A DNA stretch of 22,129 bases from Pseudomonadota bacterium (lineage in GTDB: Bacteria; Pseudomonadota; Alphaproteobacteria; Rhizobiales; Xanthobacteraceae), in assembly GCA_023386635.1 (NCBI GenBank), contig JAEWJH010000023.1, positions 1 through 22,129 on the forward strand, given 5' to 3'. Position 1 is the first letter of the stretch. Each line of letters opens with the position of its first letter. This document shows positions 7,745 to 15,019 of the stretch, piece by piece. The position numbers and the translations under genes are program-made. Below the pieces are notes generated by a model. The model ran no database searches. It had not been told where the DNA came from and saw nothing but the letters and a program-made list of their open reading frames with translations.

Positions 7745-7845
7745 CGTCATTCCGGGGCGTGCGCGCAGTGAGCGAACCCGGAATCCAGAGGCCGCGTTGC
7801 ATCTGGATTCCGGATTCGCGCCTATCGGCGCGCTCCGGAACGACG
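7745..7845. repeat. Long imperfect palindromic intergenic repeat upstream of the AmpG-like gene
   Basis: The outer arms are CGTCATTCCGG (7745-7755) and CCGGAACGACG (7835-7845), with one non-Watson-Crick pair. Inner arms at 7773-7789 and 7802-7818 form a 17-bp stem with one mismatch, centred on CGGAATCCAGA / TCTGGATTCCG. The whole element folds into one long hairpin and fills nearly all of the rmuC to ampG-like gap. It resembles the 'GTCATTCCGGGGCG' intergenic repeats I associate with Bradyrhizobium-type genomes. It differs in sequence from the repeats at 4043 and 9225. Confidence 0.7.
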
Positions 7846-7864
7846 GCGACAGCAGGAAAATGCT

Positions 7865-9214
7865 ATGAGCTCCTCTTCCACACCCGCGCAAGCTGGCTGG
7901 ATCGACGCCGTCGCCGTCTATGTGAAGCCGCGGGTGCTGATCGTCCTGCTGCTCGGCTTCGCCTCCGGCCTGCCGCTCGCTTTATCCGGTTCCACCTTGT
8001 CGGTCTGGCTGGTCGAGCGCGGCGTCGATCTCGGCACCATCGGTCTGTTCTCGCTGGTCGGCCTGCCTTACACGTTCAAATTCATCTGGGCGCCGCTGAT
8101 CGACGCGCTCGACATTCCGGTGCTGTCACGCCTGCTCGGTCGCCGGCGCGGCTGGCTGTTGTTCTCGCAACTGCTGCTGATGGTCGCGATCCTGTTCCTG
8201 GCGGTGCAGGACCCGACGCGCGCCATCGGCCTCGTCACCTTCGGCGCCGTGCTCGTGGCCGCCGCCTCGGCGACGCAGGATATCGTCATCGACGCCTTCC
8301 GCGTCGAGAGCCTGCGCACCGACGAGCAGGCGGCCGGCATGGCCGGCTATGTCGCCGCCTTTCGCATCGGCATGCTGGTCTCCGGCGCCGGCGTGCTGGT
8401 GGTGGTGGCATGGCTGGAAAACGCCGGTGTCGCGCGCAGCAGCGTCTGGATGTGGGGCTATGTCGGCGCCGCCGCCGCGATGATCATCGGTATTATCGCC
8501 ACGCTGCTCGCCACCGAGCCGCCGGCGCCCGACACGCCGCGCGAACAGGGCAACCCGCTGCATCGCGTTGTCACCACCGCGACCGGCGCATTCGGCGAGT
8601 TTCTGGCGCGCGACGCGGCGATCGTGATCCTGCTGTTCGTCGTGCTCTACAAATTCTGCGACGCTTTCGCCGGCGCGCTGACCGCGCCATTCGTCATCTC
8701 GATCGGTTTCGACAAGGCGACCTATGCCGCCGTCGTCAAAGGCGTGGGCCTCGCCGCTGCGCTGATCGGCGGCTTTGCCGGCGGCCTGATCGCGCGCGCG
8801 TTGCCGCTCTCCACCAGCCTGTGGATCGGCGCATTCCTGCAGATGGGCTCGAACCTGGTATTCTGCTGGCTCGCCTGGGTCGGCCCCAGTGTGCCGGCGC
8901 TGACCGTGACGATCATCGTCGAGAACTTCACCGGCGCTATCGGAACCGTGATCTTCGTCGCGTATCTGTCGGCGTTGTGCGGCGACCGCGCCCACACCGC
9001 CACGCAATATGCGCTGCTCACCGCGCTTGCTGCGGTCGGCCGCACCGTGCTCGCCTCCGGCGGCGGCTATGTGGCTGAAGCGTCCGGCTGGACGGTGTTC
9101 TTCGCCATCACCGCCGTTTCGGCGATCCCGAGCATGGCGCTGTTATGGTGGCTGCAGATGCGTCGGCATTTTGCGGCGCTGGAGAAGCCGAAAGTAATTG
9201 CGGCCGATGACTGA
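7865..9214 (+). CDS. AmpG-like major facilitator, probable muropeptide permease
   Basis: A 449-residue inner-membrane transporter of the major facilitator superfamily with about 12 hydrophobic segments. Several stretches match the AmpG family, which imports anhydro-muropeptides for peptidoglycan recycling and can feed AmpR-controlled beta-lactamase induction. These are GFASGLPLALSGSTLSVWL (31-49), TIGLFSLVGLPYTFKFIWAP (58-77), the GRRRGWLL loop after segment 3, and SATQDIVIDAFRVE after segment 4. AGGA lies 7 nt before the ATG. No ampC or ampR is visible in this window, so the resistance link is not supported here. Substrate assignment is by family resemblance; other peptide or sugar MFS proteins are less likely. 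Confidence 0.88.
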   Translation: MSSSSTPAQAGWIDAVAVYVKPRVLIVLLLGFASGLPLALSGSTLSVWLVERGVDLGTIGLFSLVGLPYTFKFIWAPLIDALDIPVLSRLLGRRRGWLLFSQLLLMVAILFLAVQDPTRAIGLVTFGAVLVAAASATQDIVIDAFRVESLRTDEQAAGMAGYVAAFRIGMLVSGAGVLVVVAWLENAGVARSSVWMWGYVGAAAAMIIGIIATLLATEPPAPDTPREQGNPLHRVVTTATGAFGEFLARDAAIVILLFVVLYKFCDAFAGALTAPFVISIGFDKATYAAVVKGVGLAAALIGGFAGGLIARALPLSTSLWIGAFLQMGSNLVFCWLAWVGPSVPALTVTIIVENFTGAIGTVIFVAYLSALCGDRAHTATQYALLTALAAVGRTVLASGGGYVAEASGWTVFFAITAVSAIPSMALLWWLQMRRHFAALEKPKVIAADD

Positions 9215-9224
9215 TCTTTACCGG

Positions 9225-9317
9225 CCTCATGCTGAGGAGCGCGTAGCGCGTCTCGAGGCAGGGGGCCGCTCACCCTTCCTTCGAGACGCCACGCTTCGCA
9301 TGGCACTCAGGATGAGG
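9225..9317. repeat. Nested palindromic intergenic repeat, copy 2, between convergent genes
   Basis: The outer arms CCTCATGCTGAG (9225-9236) and CTCAGGATGAGG (9306-9317) pair over 12 bp with one mismatch. The inner arms GCGTCTCGA (9248-9256) and TCGAGACGC (9281-9289) pair perfectly. Both arm types, and the CTGAGGAGC word, also occur in the copy at 4043-4155. It lies between the convergent AmpG-like and recR genes, the same arrangement as copy 1. Confidence 0.7.
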
Positions 9318-9322
9318 CGGAG

Positions 9323-9928
9323 CTAGAACAGCGTCCGTTGCCGCAGCGCCGCCGACAGCGTGCCTTCGTCGAGATAATCCAGTTCGCCGCCGACCGGCAC
9401 GCCATGCGCGAGGCGCGTCACCTTCACGTCGGCGTTCTGCAATAGATCGGTGATGTAGTGCGCCGTCGTCTGGCCGTCGACGGTGGCGTTGAGCGCCAGC
9501 ACGACTTCCTTCACCGTTTCGTCATGCGCGCGCGAGATCAGCGGATCGATGGCGAGGTCGCTCGGGCCGACGCCGTCGAGCGGCGACAACGTGCCGCCGA
9601 GCACATGATAGCGCGCGCTGATCGCCTGCGCCCGCTCCAGCGCCCAGAGATCGGCGACGTCAGCGACGACGACGATGATCGACGGATCGCGGCGCGGATC
9701 GATGCACACGGTGCAGGGATCGCGGGTGTCGATATTGCCGCAGGTCTTGCAGACGACAATCTGCTCCATCGCCGTCTGCAGCGCGGCGGTGAGCGGCGCC
9801 ATCAGCGCTTCGCGCTTCTTGATCAGATGCAGCGCGGCACGACGCGCCGAGCGCGGGCCGAGACCGGGCAAGCGCGCCAGCAACTGGATGAGCCGTTCGA
9901 TCTCCGGCCCGGCAACCGCCCGTGACAT
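9323..9928 (-). CDS. recR: Recombination mediator RecR
   Basis: RecR works with RecO (and RecF) to load RecA onto SSB-coated gapped DNA. The 201-residue product has the N-terminal helix-hairpin-helix region (LARLPGLGPRSARRAALHLI, 18-37). A Cys4 zinc motif follows with Cys60, Cys63, Cys72 and Cys75. A Toprim domain then begins at IIVVVADVADLWALER, and the HVLGGTLSPLDGVGP loop is present. Length is normal. It is the last gene of dnaX-ebfC-recR, 19 nt after ebfC, a very widespread order. It ends at the palindromic repeat shared with the AmpG-like gene. Confidence 0.96.
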   Translation of the reverse strand: MSRAVAGPEIERLIQLLARLPGLGPRSARRAALHLIKKREALMAPLTAALQTAMEQIVVCKTCGNIDTRDPCTVCIDPRRDPSIIVVVADVADLWALERAQAISARYHVLGGTLSPLDGVGPSDLAIDPLISRAHDETVKEVVLALNATVDGQTTAHYITDLLQNADVKVTRLAHGVPVGGELDYLDEGTLSAALRQRTLF

Positions 9929-9947
9929 CGGCGCAAACCGCTTCCGC

Positions 9948-10268
9948 TCAGAACAGCTTGAGGCCGGGCGGCAGCGGCAGGCCGCCGGTCAGCGCCTTCA
10001 TGCGCTCCTGCATCTCCGCTTCCGCCTTGCGGCGCGCGTCGGCATGCGCGGTGACGATCAGATCCTCGAGGATTTCCGCTTCCTCGGGCTTCATCAGCGA
10101 CGGATCGAGCTTGATCGCCTTCATGTCGCCCTTGGCGTTGAGCGTCACGGTGACCAGGCCGCCGCCGGCAGCGCCGTCGACATGCACGTTTTCGAGTTCG
10201 GCCTGAAGCTCCTGCACTTTCGATTGCAGTTGCGCCGCCTGTTTCATCATGCCGAGAAAATCAGCCAT
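9948..10268 (-). CDS. ebfC: YbaB/EbfC family nucleoid-associated protein
   Basis: A 106-residue small DNA-binding protein of the YbaB/EbfC family. These proteins form tweezer-like dimers on DNA and are almost always encoded between dnaX and recR. The sequence MADFLGMMKQAAQLQSKVQE opens with the family's amphipathic helix. GGGLVTVTLNAKGDMKAIKLDPSLM is present in the beta-sheet region (split here as family strands rather than a single motif). I chose the ATG at 10268 because a GAGGA site lies just upstream inside the end of dnaX and the family starts here. An upstream ATG would add 14 unrelated residues. It overlaps the dnaX stop by 8 nt, so the two are coupled. Confidence 0.93.
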   Translation of the reverse strand: MADFLGMMKQAAQLQSKVQELQAELENVHVDGAAGGGLVTVTLNAKGDMKAIKLDPSLMKPEEAEILEDLIVTAHADARRKAEAEMQERMKALTGGLPLPPGLKLF

Positions 10269-12096
10269 CACTATCCTCGTTATTGTCGTCGGGCGGCGGC
10301 TCCACGGCATCGGCCGTGGGCATCTGCGACGCCGGCGCCATCACGCCGACAATCTCCGCACCGGGAAAGCGTTCCAGCACCGCCTGCACCAGCGGATCGC
10401 TGCGCACGCCGCGCTTGAGTTCGACCTCGCGCTCGCGCGCCTGCTGATGTCGCGTCGACTCGCCCTGCTCGGACGAAACGATGACCATCCAGCGCTTGCC
10501 GGTCCACTCCGGCAGCTTCCTCTGCAGATCGGCGATCAGCGAGCGGCTGACGCTGCGCTCCAGCGCGATCTCCAGCCGGCCGTCCTCGAACCGGACGAGG
10601 CGCACATCGCGTTCCAGCGCGAGCTTGGTGGTGATGTCGCGCTTGTCGGCGGCGAGCGCGATCAGCGCATCGAAACTTGGGACAGGGACGGTCGGCGACG
10701 CAGGCGCGGACTGATGGACCGGATCGGCGGCAGGCTGGGCCAGCGCGGCCCGCGGCGCGCCGCGCGGCGCATCGTAACGCGGCGCGGCGGCGGATGCGTA
10801 AGAGGACGCCATGCCGCCGGCGCCGCCATTCGATGGAGCAGCCGAACGCCCGGACGTCGGAGGAACTGCCCCGGCCGAGGCTTCGCCGCCGCCACCGAGC
10901 GAACGAATAACCTCGTCCGGCGTCGGCAGATCGGCCGCATAAGCGAGTCGCGCCAGCACCATCTCGGCGGCGACCACCGGTTTCGCCGCGCTTTGCGCCT
11001 CGGCGATGCCCTTGAGCAGCATCTGCCATGTGCGCGACAGCACGCGCATCGACAGCTTCGACGCAAACTCCCGGCCGCGCACGCGCTCGGCTTCCGACAG
11101 CGACACGTCATCAGCCACCGCCGGCGTCACCTTCACGCGCGTCACGAAATGCGTGAAGTCGGCAAGATCGGTCAGCACCACCGCCGGATCGGCGCCGATG
11201 TCATATTGCTCGCGCAGTTCGGTGAGTGCCCCCGCAGTGTCGCCGCGCATCAGCGCCTCGAACAGATCGACGATGCGCACGCGGTCGGCGAGGCCGAGCA
11301 TCTGCCGCACGTCTTCGGCGCGCACCGGGCCCGCCGCATGCGCGATCGCCTGGTCGAGCAGCGACAGCGAATCGCGCACCGAGCCCTCGGCCGCCCGCGC
11401 GATCAGCGCGAGCGCCGCCTGCTCGACCTCGACGTTCTCTTTCTGCGCGATCCCTTCGAGATGCTTCACCAGCACCGCGCCGTCGACGCGGCGCAGGTCG
11501 AACCGCTGGCAGCGCGACAGCACCGTCACCGGCACTTTGCGGATCTCGGTGGTGGCGAACACAAATTTGGCGTGCGGCGGCGGCTCCTCCAGCGTCTTCA
11601 ACAGCGCGTTGAATGCCGCGGGCGAGAGCATGTGCACTTCGTCGAGGATGTAGACCTTGTAGCGCGCGGACACCGGCGCATAGCGGATCGCGTCGTTGAT
11701 CTGGCGGATGTCGTCGACGCCGTTATGCGACGCCGCGTCCATCTCCAGCACGTCGATATGCCGGCTCTCCATGATCGCCTGATCGTGGATACCGAGCGCC
11801 GGCATGTGGATGGTCGGCCCTGTGACGGAGCCGTCCGGCAACTCGTAATTGAGGGCGCGCGCGACAATGCGCGCGGTGGTGGTCTTGCCGACGCCGCGGA
11901 CGCCGGTGAGGATCCAGGCCTGCGGTATCCGGCCGCTCTCGAACGCATTCGAGAGGGTGCGGACCATCGCATCCTGGCCGATCAGGTCGTCGAAGCTCGC
12001 CGGGCGGTATTTGCGCGCCAGAACGCGGTATTCGCCCGCGGGCGCCGTGTCGGCCTGAATGCCGGTCTGATCGGCGGGCGTGCCGGCCTTGCTCAT
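10261..12096 (-). CDS. dnaX: DNA polymerase III subunits gamma/tau
   Basis: DnaX is the ATPase motor of the clamp loader that places the beta clamp on DNA and, as tau, couples polymerases to the helicase. The 611-residue protein has Walker A GVRGVGKT (65-72), Walker B VYILDE (148-153), sensor FATTE (180-184) and the arginine-finger motif SRCQRF (194-199). The segment between Walker A and Walker B (about 82-115) has no cysteine, so the zinc site of E. coli DnaX is absent; I recall reduced clusters in alphaproteobacterial DnaX. After domain III (to about 395) comes a Gly/Ala/Pro-rich linker (400-475) and then the tau-specific C-terminal domain (about 476-590). I see no A-rich slippery heptamer for frameshifting. 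It is the first gene of the dnaX-ebfC-recR operon. Confidence 0.96.
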   Translation of the reverse strand: MSKAGTPADQTGIQADTAPAGEYRVLARKYRPASFDDLIGQDAMVRTLSNAFESGRIPQAWILTGVRGVGKTTTARIVARALNYELPDGSVTGPTIHMPALGIHDQAIMESRHIDVLEMDAASHNGVDDIRQINDAIRYAPVSARYKVYILDEVHMLSPAAFNALLKTLEEPPPHAKFVFATTEIRKVPVTVLSRCQRFDLRRVDGAVLVKHLEGIAQKENVEVEQAALALIARAAEGSVRDSLSLLDQAIAHAAGPVRAEDVRQMLGLADRVRIVDLFEALMRGDTAGALTELREQYDIGADPAVVLTDLADFTHFVTRVKVTPAVADDVSLSEAERVRGREFASKLSMRVLSRTWQMLLKGIAEAQSAAKPVVAAEMVLARLAYAADLPTPDEVIRSLGGGGEASAGAVPPTSGRSAAPSNGGAGGMASSYASAAAPRYDAPRGAPRAALAQPAADPVHQSAPASPTVPVPSFDALIALAADKRDITTKLALERDVRLVRFEDGRLEIALERSVSRSLIADLQRKLPEWTGKRWMVIVSSEQGESTRHQQAREREVELKRGVRSDPLVQAVLERFPGAEIVGVMAPASQMPTADAVEPPPDDNNEDSDG

Positions 12097-12152
12097 CCTG
12101 CCATCCGGATTCCGCGCTCCCGCGCGGACCCGGAAGACGCGGTCTGTGAAAA

Positions 12153-12252
12153 GGGTGGGAGGCTGACGAGCGACCCGAACCGGGGCTCGTTAGGGCTGCT
12201 TCCTTCCGGACCTGACCCGGTTGGCGAGTGGTTCGTCCACCGCCAACCTCCC
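12153..12252 (-). ncRNA. ffs: Signal recognition particle RNA, small bacterial (4.5S) type
   Basis: Read on the minus strand this contains the universal SRP domain IV motif GGTCAGGTCCGGAAGGAAGC (about 12217-12198) with its GGAA-type tetraloop. The ends close a terminal helix, GGGAGG (12252-12247) with CCTCCC (12162-12157), giving a hairpin RNA of roughly 100 nt. A TTTT run follows at 12152-12149. The RNA binds Ffh and directs membrane proteins to FtsY. It lies just upstream of dnaX on the same strand and has its own promoter. Ends are inferred from folding and could shift by a few bases. Confidence 0.95.
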
Positions 12253-12258
12253 GGGCCC

Positions 12259-12287
12259 TATATCAGCGTATTGGCCGGGCAATGCAA
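12259..12287 (-). promoter_or_regulatory. Promoter of ffs
   Basis: On the minus strand, TTGCAT (12287-12282) and GATATA (12264-12259) are separated by exactly 17 nt. The first base of the SRP RNA terminal helix (12252) lies 7 nt after the -10, the expected start distance. The fit of promoter geometry and RNA 5' end supports both calls. Confidence 0.65.
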
Positions 12288-12348
12288 GCCGTCCGGCGCC
12301 CCATCGGGGCGGGGTTCTGCTAGGTTCCGGCGGCCCTTGAGGATACCG

Positions 12349-12774
12349 ATGATGACCGACACAAACGGCTGGACCCTGCACCCGCAACTGGAGGCCGATT
12401 CGGCATCGGTCGGCGACTTGCCGCTGTGCCGGGTGCTGGCGATGCGCGACGCCAACTACCCCTGGCTGGTGCTGGTCCCGCGCCGCGCCGGCATGCGCGA
12501 TGTGATCGACCTTTCCGATGCCGATCAGGCCCGGCTCGCCCTTGAATCGGCGCAGGCGGCCCGCGCGCTCAAGGACATGACCCGCTGCACCAAACTCAAC
12601 GTCGCGGCGCTCGGCAATACGGTGCCGCAGCTGCATGTCCACGTCATTGCCCGGTTCAGCGACGATGCCGCCTGGCCGCGGCCGGTCTGGGGCGTCGTGC
12701 CCGCCAAGCCCTATGCCGATGCGGCGCTGGCGGATTTCATCGGTCAGTTGAAACGGTTGCTGGCACTCGGTTGA
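12349..12774 (+). CDS. HIT-domain protein
   Basis: A 141-residue histidine-triad protein, of a superfamily that hydrolyses nucleoside phosphoramidates or dinucleoside polyphosphates such as Ap4A. It has the HIT core with LVLVPRRAGMRDVIDLSD and the C-terminal motif LNVAALGNTVPQLHVHVIAR. The first histidine of the HxHxH triad is Gln94; His96 (the expected nucleophile) and His98 remain. This QLHVHV form is, to my knowledge, common in alphaproteobacterial members. The WPRPVWG segment after it also looks family-typical. Two adjacent ATGs (12349, 12352) follow a GAGGA site (12339-12343), and either could be used. The gene diverges from ffs. Its substrate cannot be told from sequence. Confidence 0.88.
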   Translation: MMTDTNGWTLHPQLEADSASVGDLPLCRVLAMRDANYPWLVLVPRRAGMRDVIDLSDADQARLALESAQAARALKDMTRCTKLNVAALGNTVPQLHVHVIARFSDDAAWPRPVWGVVPAKPYADAALADFIGQLKRLLALG

Positions 12775-12808
12775 TAAGACCGGGCTGACGGCACTTTGTC
12801 CGCTGCGG

Positions 12809-12843
12809 CGAGTTGACCTCGGCGTCCCGTCCGTCTCAACTCG
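12809..12843. repeat. 8-bp inverted repeat between the HIT gene and nudC
   Basis: CGAGTTGA (12809-12816) and TCAACTCG (12836-12843) are perfectly complementary across a 19-nt loop. With no T-run it is a poor terminator. An operator for nudC or a chance palindrome are equally open. Confidence 0.3.
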
Positions 12844-12875
12844 GTTCGGGCGTCGTTCTGGTGTTTCGCAATTTC

Positions 12876-13829
12876 ATGTCGCCTTCCTTCGATCTCGGCC
12901 CCCCTCACCGTCTCGGCTATACCAACAGCGCGGTCACCCGCGCCGCGGAACTGCGCGGCAATGCCGGGCATCTCGCCGCCCTGCTGGCGGCGCCGACCTC
13001 CCGCGCTTATGTCGTCGCCGGCGAAATGATCGTGCTGCAGCGGCGCGGCGACACGCTCGATCCGCATTTCACCCCGCCGGATGCCCATGCCCTCGGCCCG
13101 GTCGGCGAGATCATCTTTCTCGGTTTGCACGATGGCACGGCGCGGTTCGGATTCGGACTGCCGGCACAGCAGGCCGATACGCTCAAAGAGCGTGACGACT
13201 TGTTCGTGACGGACCTGCGCTCGATCGCGGTGCAAGGCCTGGTCGCGGCCGACCATCTGCCGCCCATCGCCGAAGCCAAAGCAATGCTGCACTGGCACGC
13301 GACGCACCGGTTCTGCGCCAATTGCGGCGCGCCGACGATCGTCACCCAGGCCGGATGGAAGCGCGAATGCCCGGCCTGCAAGCGCGAGCACTTCCCGCGC
13401 ACAGATCCGGTGGCGATCATGCTCGTCGTCGATGGCGAACGCTGCCTGCTCGGCCGCTCGGGACGTTTCGCGGCGACCATGTGGTCATGCCTCGCCGGCT
13501 TCGTCGAGCCGGGCGAAAGTTTCGAGGATACCGTCCGCCGCGAAACGCTGGAGGAATCCGGTATCCGCTGCGGCAAGGTCGTCTATCTGGCCTCGCAGCC
13601 ATGGCCGTTTCCGATGTCGCTGATGATCGGCTGCTACGCGCAGGCGCAATCATCCGAGATCACGGTCGACACGTCGGAACTCGAGGATGCGCGCTGGTTC
13701 TCGCGCGAGGAGTGCGCGGCGATGCTGCTGCGCCAGCATCCACAGGGCCTGACCTGCCCTCCGCCGGTCGCAATCGCCTACCATATTATCCGGGGGTGGG
13801 TTGAACGCGGAGCATCCGTCTTTGACTAA
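12876..13829 (+). CDS. nudC: NAD(+)/NADH pyrophosphatase, Nudix family
   Basis: NudC hydrolyses NAD(H) to NMN(H) and AMP and, in E. coli, removes NAD caps from RNA. From the ATG at 12876 the product has 317 residues. An N-terminal domain is followed by a Cys4 zinc ribbon (Cys147, Cys150, Cys165, Cys168). The Nudix box at 208-230 reads GFVEPGESFEDTVRRETLEE followed by SGI. The NudC signature SQPWPFPMS at 240-248 separates it from general Nudix hydrolases. In-frame TTG (12813) and GTG (12861) starts upstream would lengthen it, but the family usually starts near FDLGPP, so 12876 is preferred. The ribosome-binding site there is weak. Its end overlaps the downstream kinase gene. Confidence 0.93.
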   Translation: MSPSFDLGPPHRLGYTNSAVTRAAELRGNAGHLAALLAAPTSRAYVVAGEMIVLQRRGDTLDPHFTPPDAHALGPVGEIIFLGLHDGTARFGFGLPAQQADTLKERDDLFVTDLRSIAVQGLVAADHLPPIAEAKAMLHWHATHRFCANCGAPTIVTQAGWKRECPACKREHFPRTDPVAIMLVVDGERCLLGRSGRFAATMWSCLAGFVEPGESFEDTVRRETLEESGIRCGKVVYLASQPWPFPMSLMIGCYAQAQSSEITVDTSELEDARWFSREECAAMLLRQHPQGLTCPPPVAIAYHIIRGWVERGASVFD

Positions 13830-14745
13830 TCCGTCAAAGAGCCGACCGAAAATCCTGTGCGCCGGCATCGCCGTCGAGGACATCCTGATGCGGGTCGAAC
13901 ATTTCCCCGCACCCGGCACCAAGGTATCGGCTTCCGATTACGTCACGGTCGGCGGCGGCTGCGCGGCCAATGCGGCCGTCGCCATCGCCCGGCTCGGCGG
14001 CCGCGCCGCATTTGCCGGTCCGCTCGGCGCGACGGACGATCCGACCAGCACGCAGATCGTGCGCAATCTCACCAGCGAGGATGTCGACTGTTCGCATGCA
14101 GTGCGCGTGGCCGGCACGACTGCGTCGGTGTCGCTGATCCTGATCGACGCCGCGGGTGAAAAAACCATCGCCACGCGGCGCGGCGACAATCTCGGCAATG
14201 TGCTGCCGCGCGATGCCGGGGCGGCGCTCGACGGCGTCGACCTGCTGCTGATCGACAACCGCTTTCCGGAGTTCGTCACGGTGCTGGCGCAGGCCGCCCG
14301 TGCGCGCGGTCTGCCGGTGATCATCGATGCGGACAAGGAAACCACCGAGGATGACCCGCTGCTGCTGCTCGGCACCCACGTGATCTTTTCGACGGAATGC
14401 CTGCGCGGCACCACCGGCCTTGATGATGTCGAAGCGGGATTGCGCCGGATGCGGCAGCGGCTGTCAGGATTTGTCTGCGCAACCGACGGCGCGAATGGAT
14501 CGTTCTGGTTCGACGGCGAAGACCTGCGTCAGCAGCCGGCCTTCGCGGTAAAGGCGATCGATACGCTGGGCGCCGGCGACACCTTCCATGGCGCGTTCGC
14601 GCTTGGCTTCGCCGAAGGACAGCCCATCCCGGATGCGCTGCGGTTCGCGGCGGCGGCTGCCGGGCTCAAATGCGAGCATTTCGGCGGCGTGGCCGGCGCC
14701 CCACACCGCGACGCCGTCGACGCGCTCCTCAGAACGCGCGCGTGA
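13822..14745 (+). CDS. PfkB/ribokinase-family carbohydrate kinase
   Basis: A 307-residue sugar or nucleoside kinase of the PfkB (ribokinase) family. The first strand, ILCAGIAVEDILMRV, and the substrate-side GGGCAANAAVAIARLGG (44-60) match PfkB signature 1. DTLGAGDTFHGAFALG carries the catalytic base Asp253 and the anion hole of signature 2. The start is uncertain. TTG at 13822 has GGAG at 13809-13812 with 9-nt spacing. TTG at 13801 is an alternative. The first in-frame ATG (13888) would cut off the first strand. Either TTG overlaps the nudC stop, so the two are probably co-translated. The substrate is unknown; ribokinase, ketohexokinase-like and fructokinase-like members are all possible. Confidence 0.87.
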   Translation: MTNPSKSRPKILCAGIAVEDILMRVEHFPAPGTKVSASDYVTVGGGCAANAAVAIARLGGRAAFAGPLGATDDPTSTQIVRNLTSEDVDCSHAVRVAGTTASVSLILIDAAGEKTIATRRGDNLGNVLPRDAGAALDGVDLLLIDNRFPEFVTVLAQAARARGLPVIIDADKETTEDDPLLLLGTHVIFSTECLRGTTGLDDVEAGLRRMRQRLSGFVCATDGANGSFWFDGEDLRQQPAFAVKAIDTLGAGDTFHGAFALGFAEGQPIPDALRFAAAAAGLKCEHFGGVAGAPHRDAVDALLRTRA

Positions 14746-15019
14746 AGCGCGCCAGATCGTCGTTCAACGGACGCTGGCGATTGAGGGTCGGTTCCCGATG
14801 CCCGACCGCGGGGCGGCTCACCGCTGCCGTCGGCGTGACGGCGGACGCCTTGGTTGCGAGCACCGCCTCAACCCCGGACTTGACCTCGGATGGAGCCGGC
14901 GAGGCCACCAGCACAGCCACCGCCTCGCGATCGGCCGCAGCAACCGGGCCGACACCCCCGATCATGGGAACAGCAAGGCCGGCGACGAGCAGGGAGAGCA
15001 GCACGGTGAAACGGGTCAT
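14729..15019 (-). CDS. Small putative secreted protein, unknown function
   Basis: I do not recognise this 96-residue protein. It starts MTRFTVLLSLLVAGLAVPMI, a clear signal-peptide-like hydrophobic segment, with a possible signal peptidase I site at VAAA-DREA (about residue 30). The mature part is short, low in aromatic residues, rich in Ala, Val, Ser and Pro, and ends in a basic/acidic tail (LNRQRPLNDDLARFTRAF). A GAGG site lies 7 nt before the ATG, which supports real translation. The 3' end overlaps the kinase gene by 17 bp in convergent orientation. It shares an AT-rich divergent promoter region with the Lrp-family gene, which might therefore control it. Confidence 0.6.
   Translation of the reverse strand: MTRFTVLLSLLVAGLAVPMIGGVGPVAAADREAVAVLVASPAPSEVKSGVEAVLATKASAVTPTAAVSRPAVGHREPTLNRQRPLNDDLARFTRAF

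Noticed and set aside
10671..10900. Programmed frameshift site in dnaX
   Set aside because: No A-rich heptamer or T-rich slippery run exists in the linker on the coding strand.
12108..12134. Hairpin between ffs and dnaX
   Set aside because: CCGG and CCGCG arms pair only with a bulge and no T-run follows; too weak to call a terminator or attenuator.
10249..12774. 841-codon plus-strand frame ending in the HIT gene
   Set aside because: Only the last 141 residues are real. The rest is antisense to dnaX, runs through ffs, and has the Arg/His-rich composition of a shadow frame.
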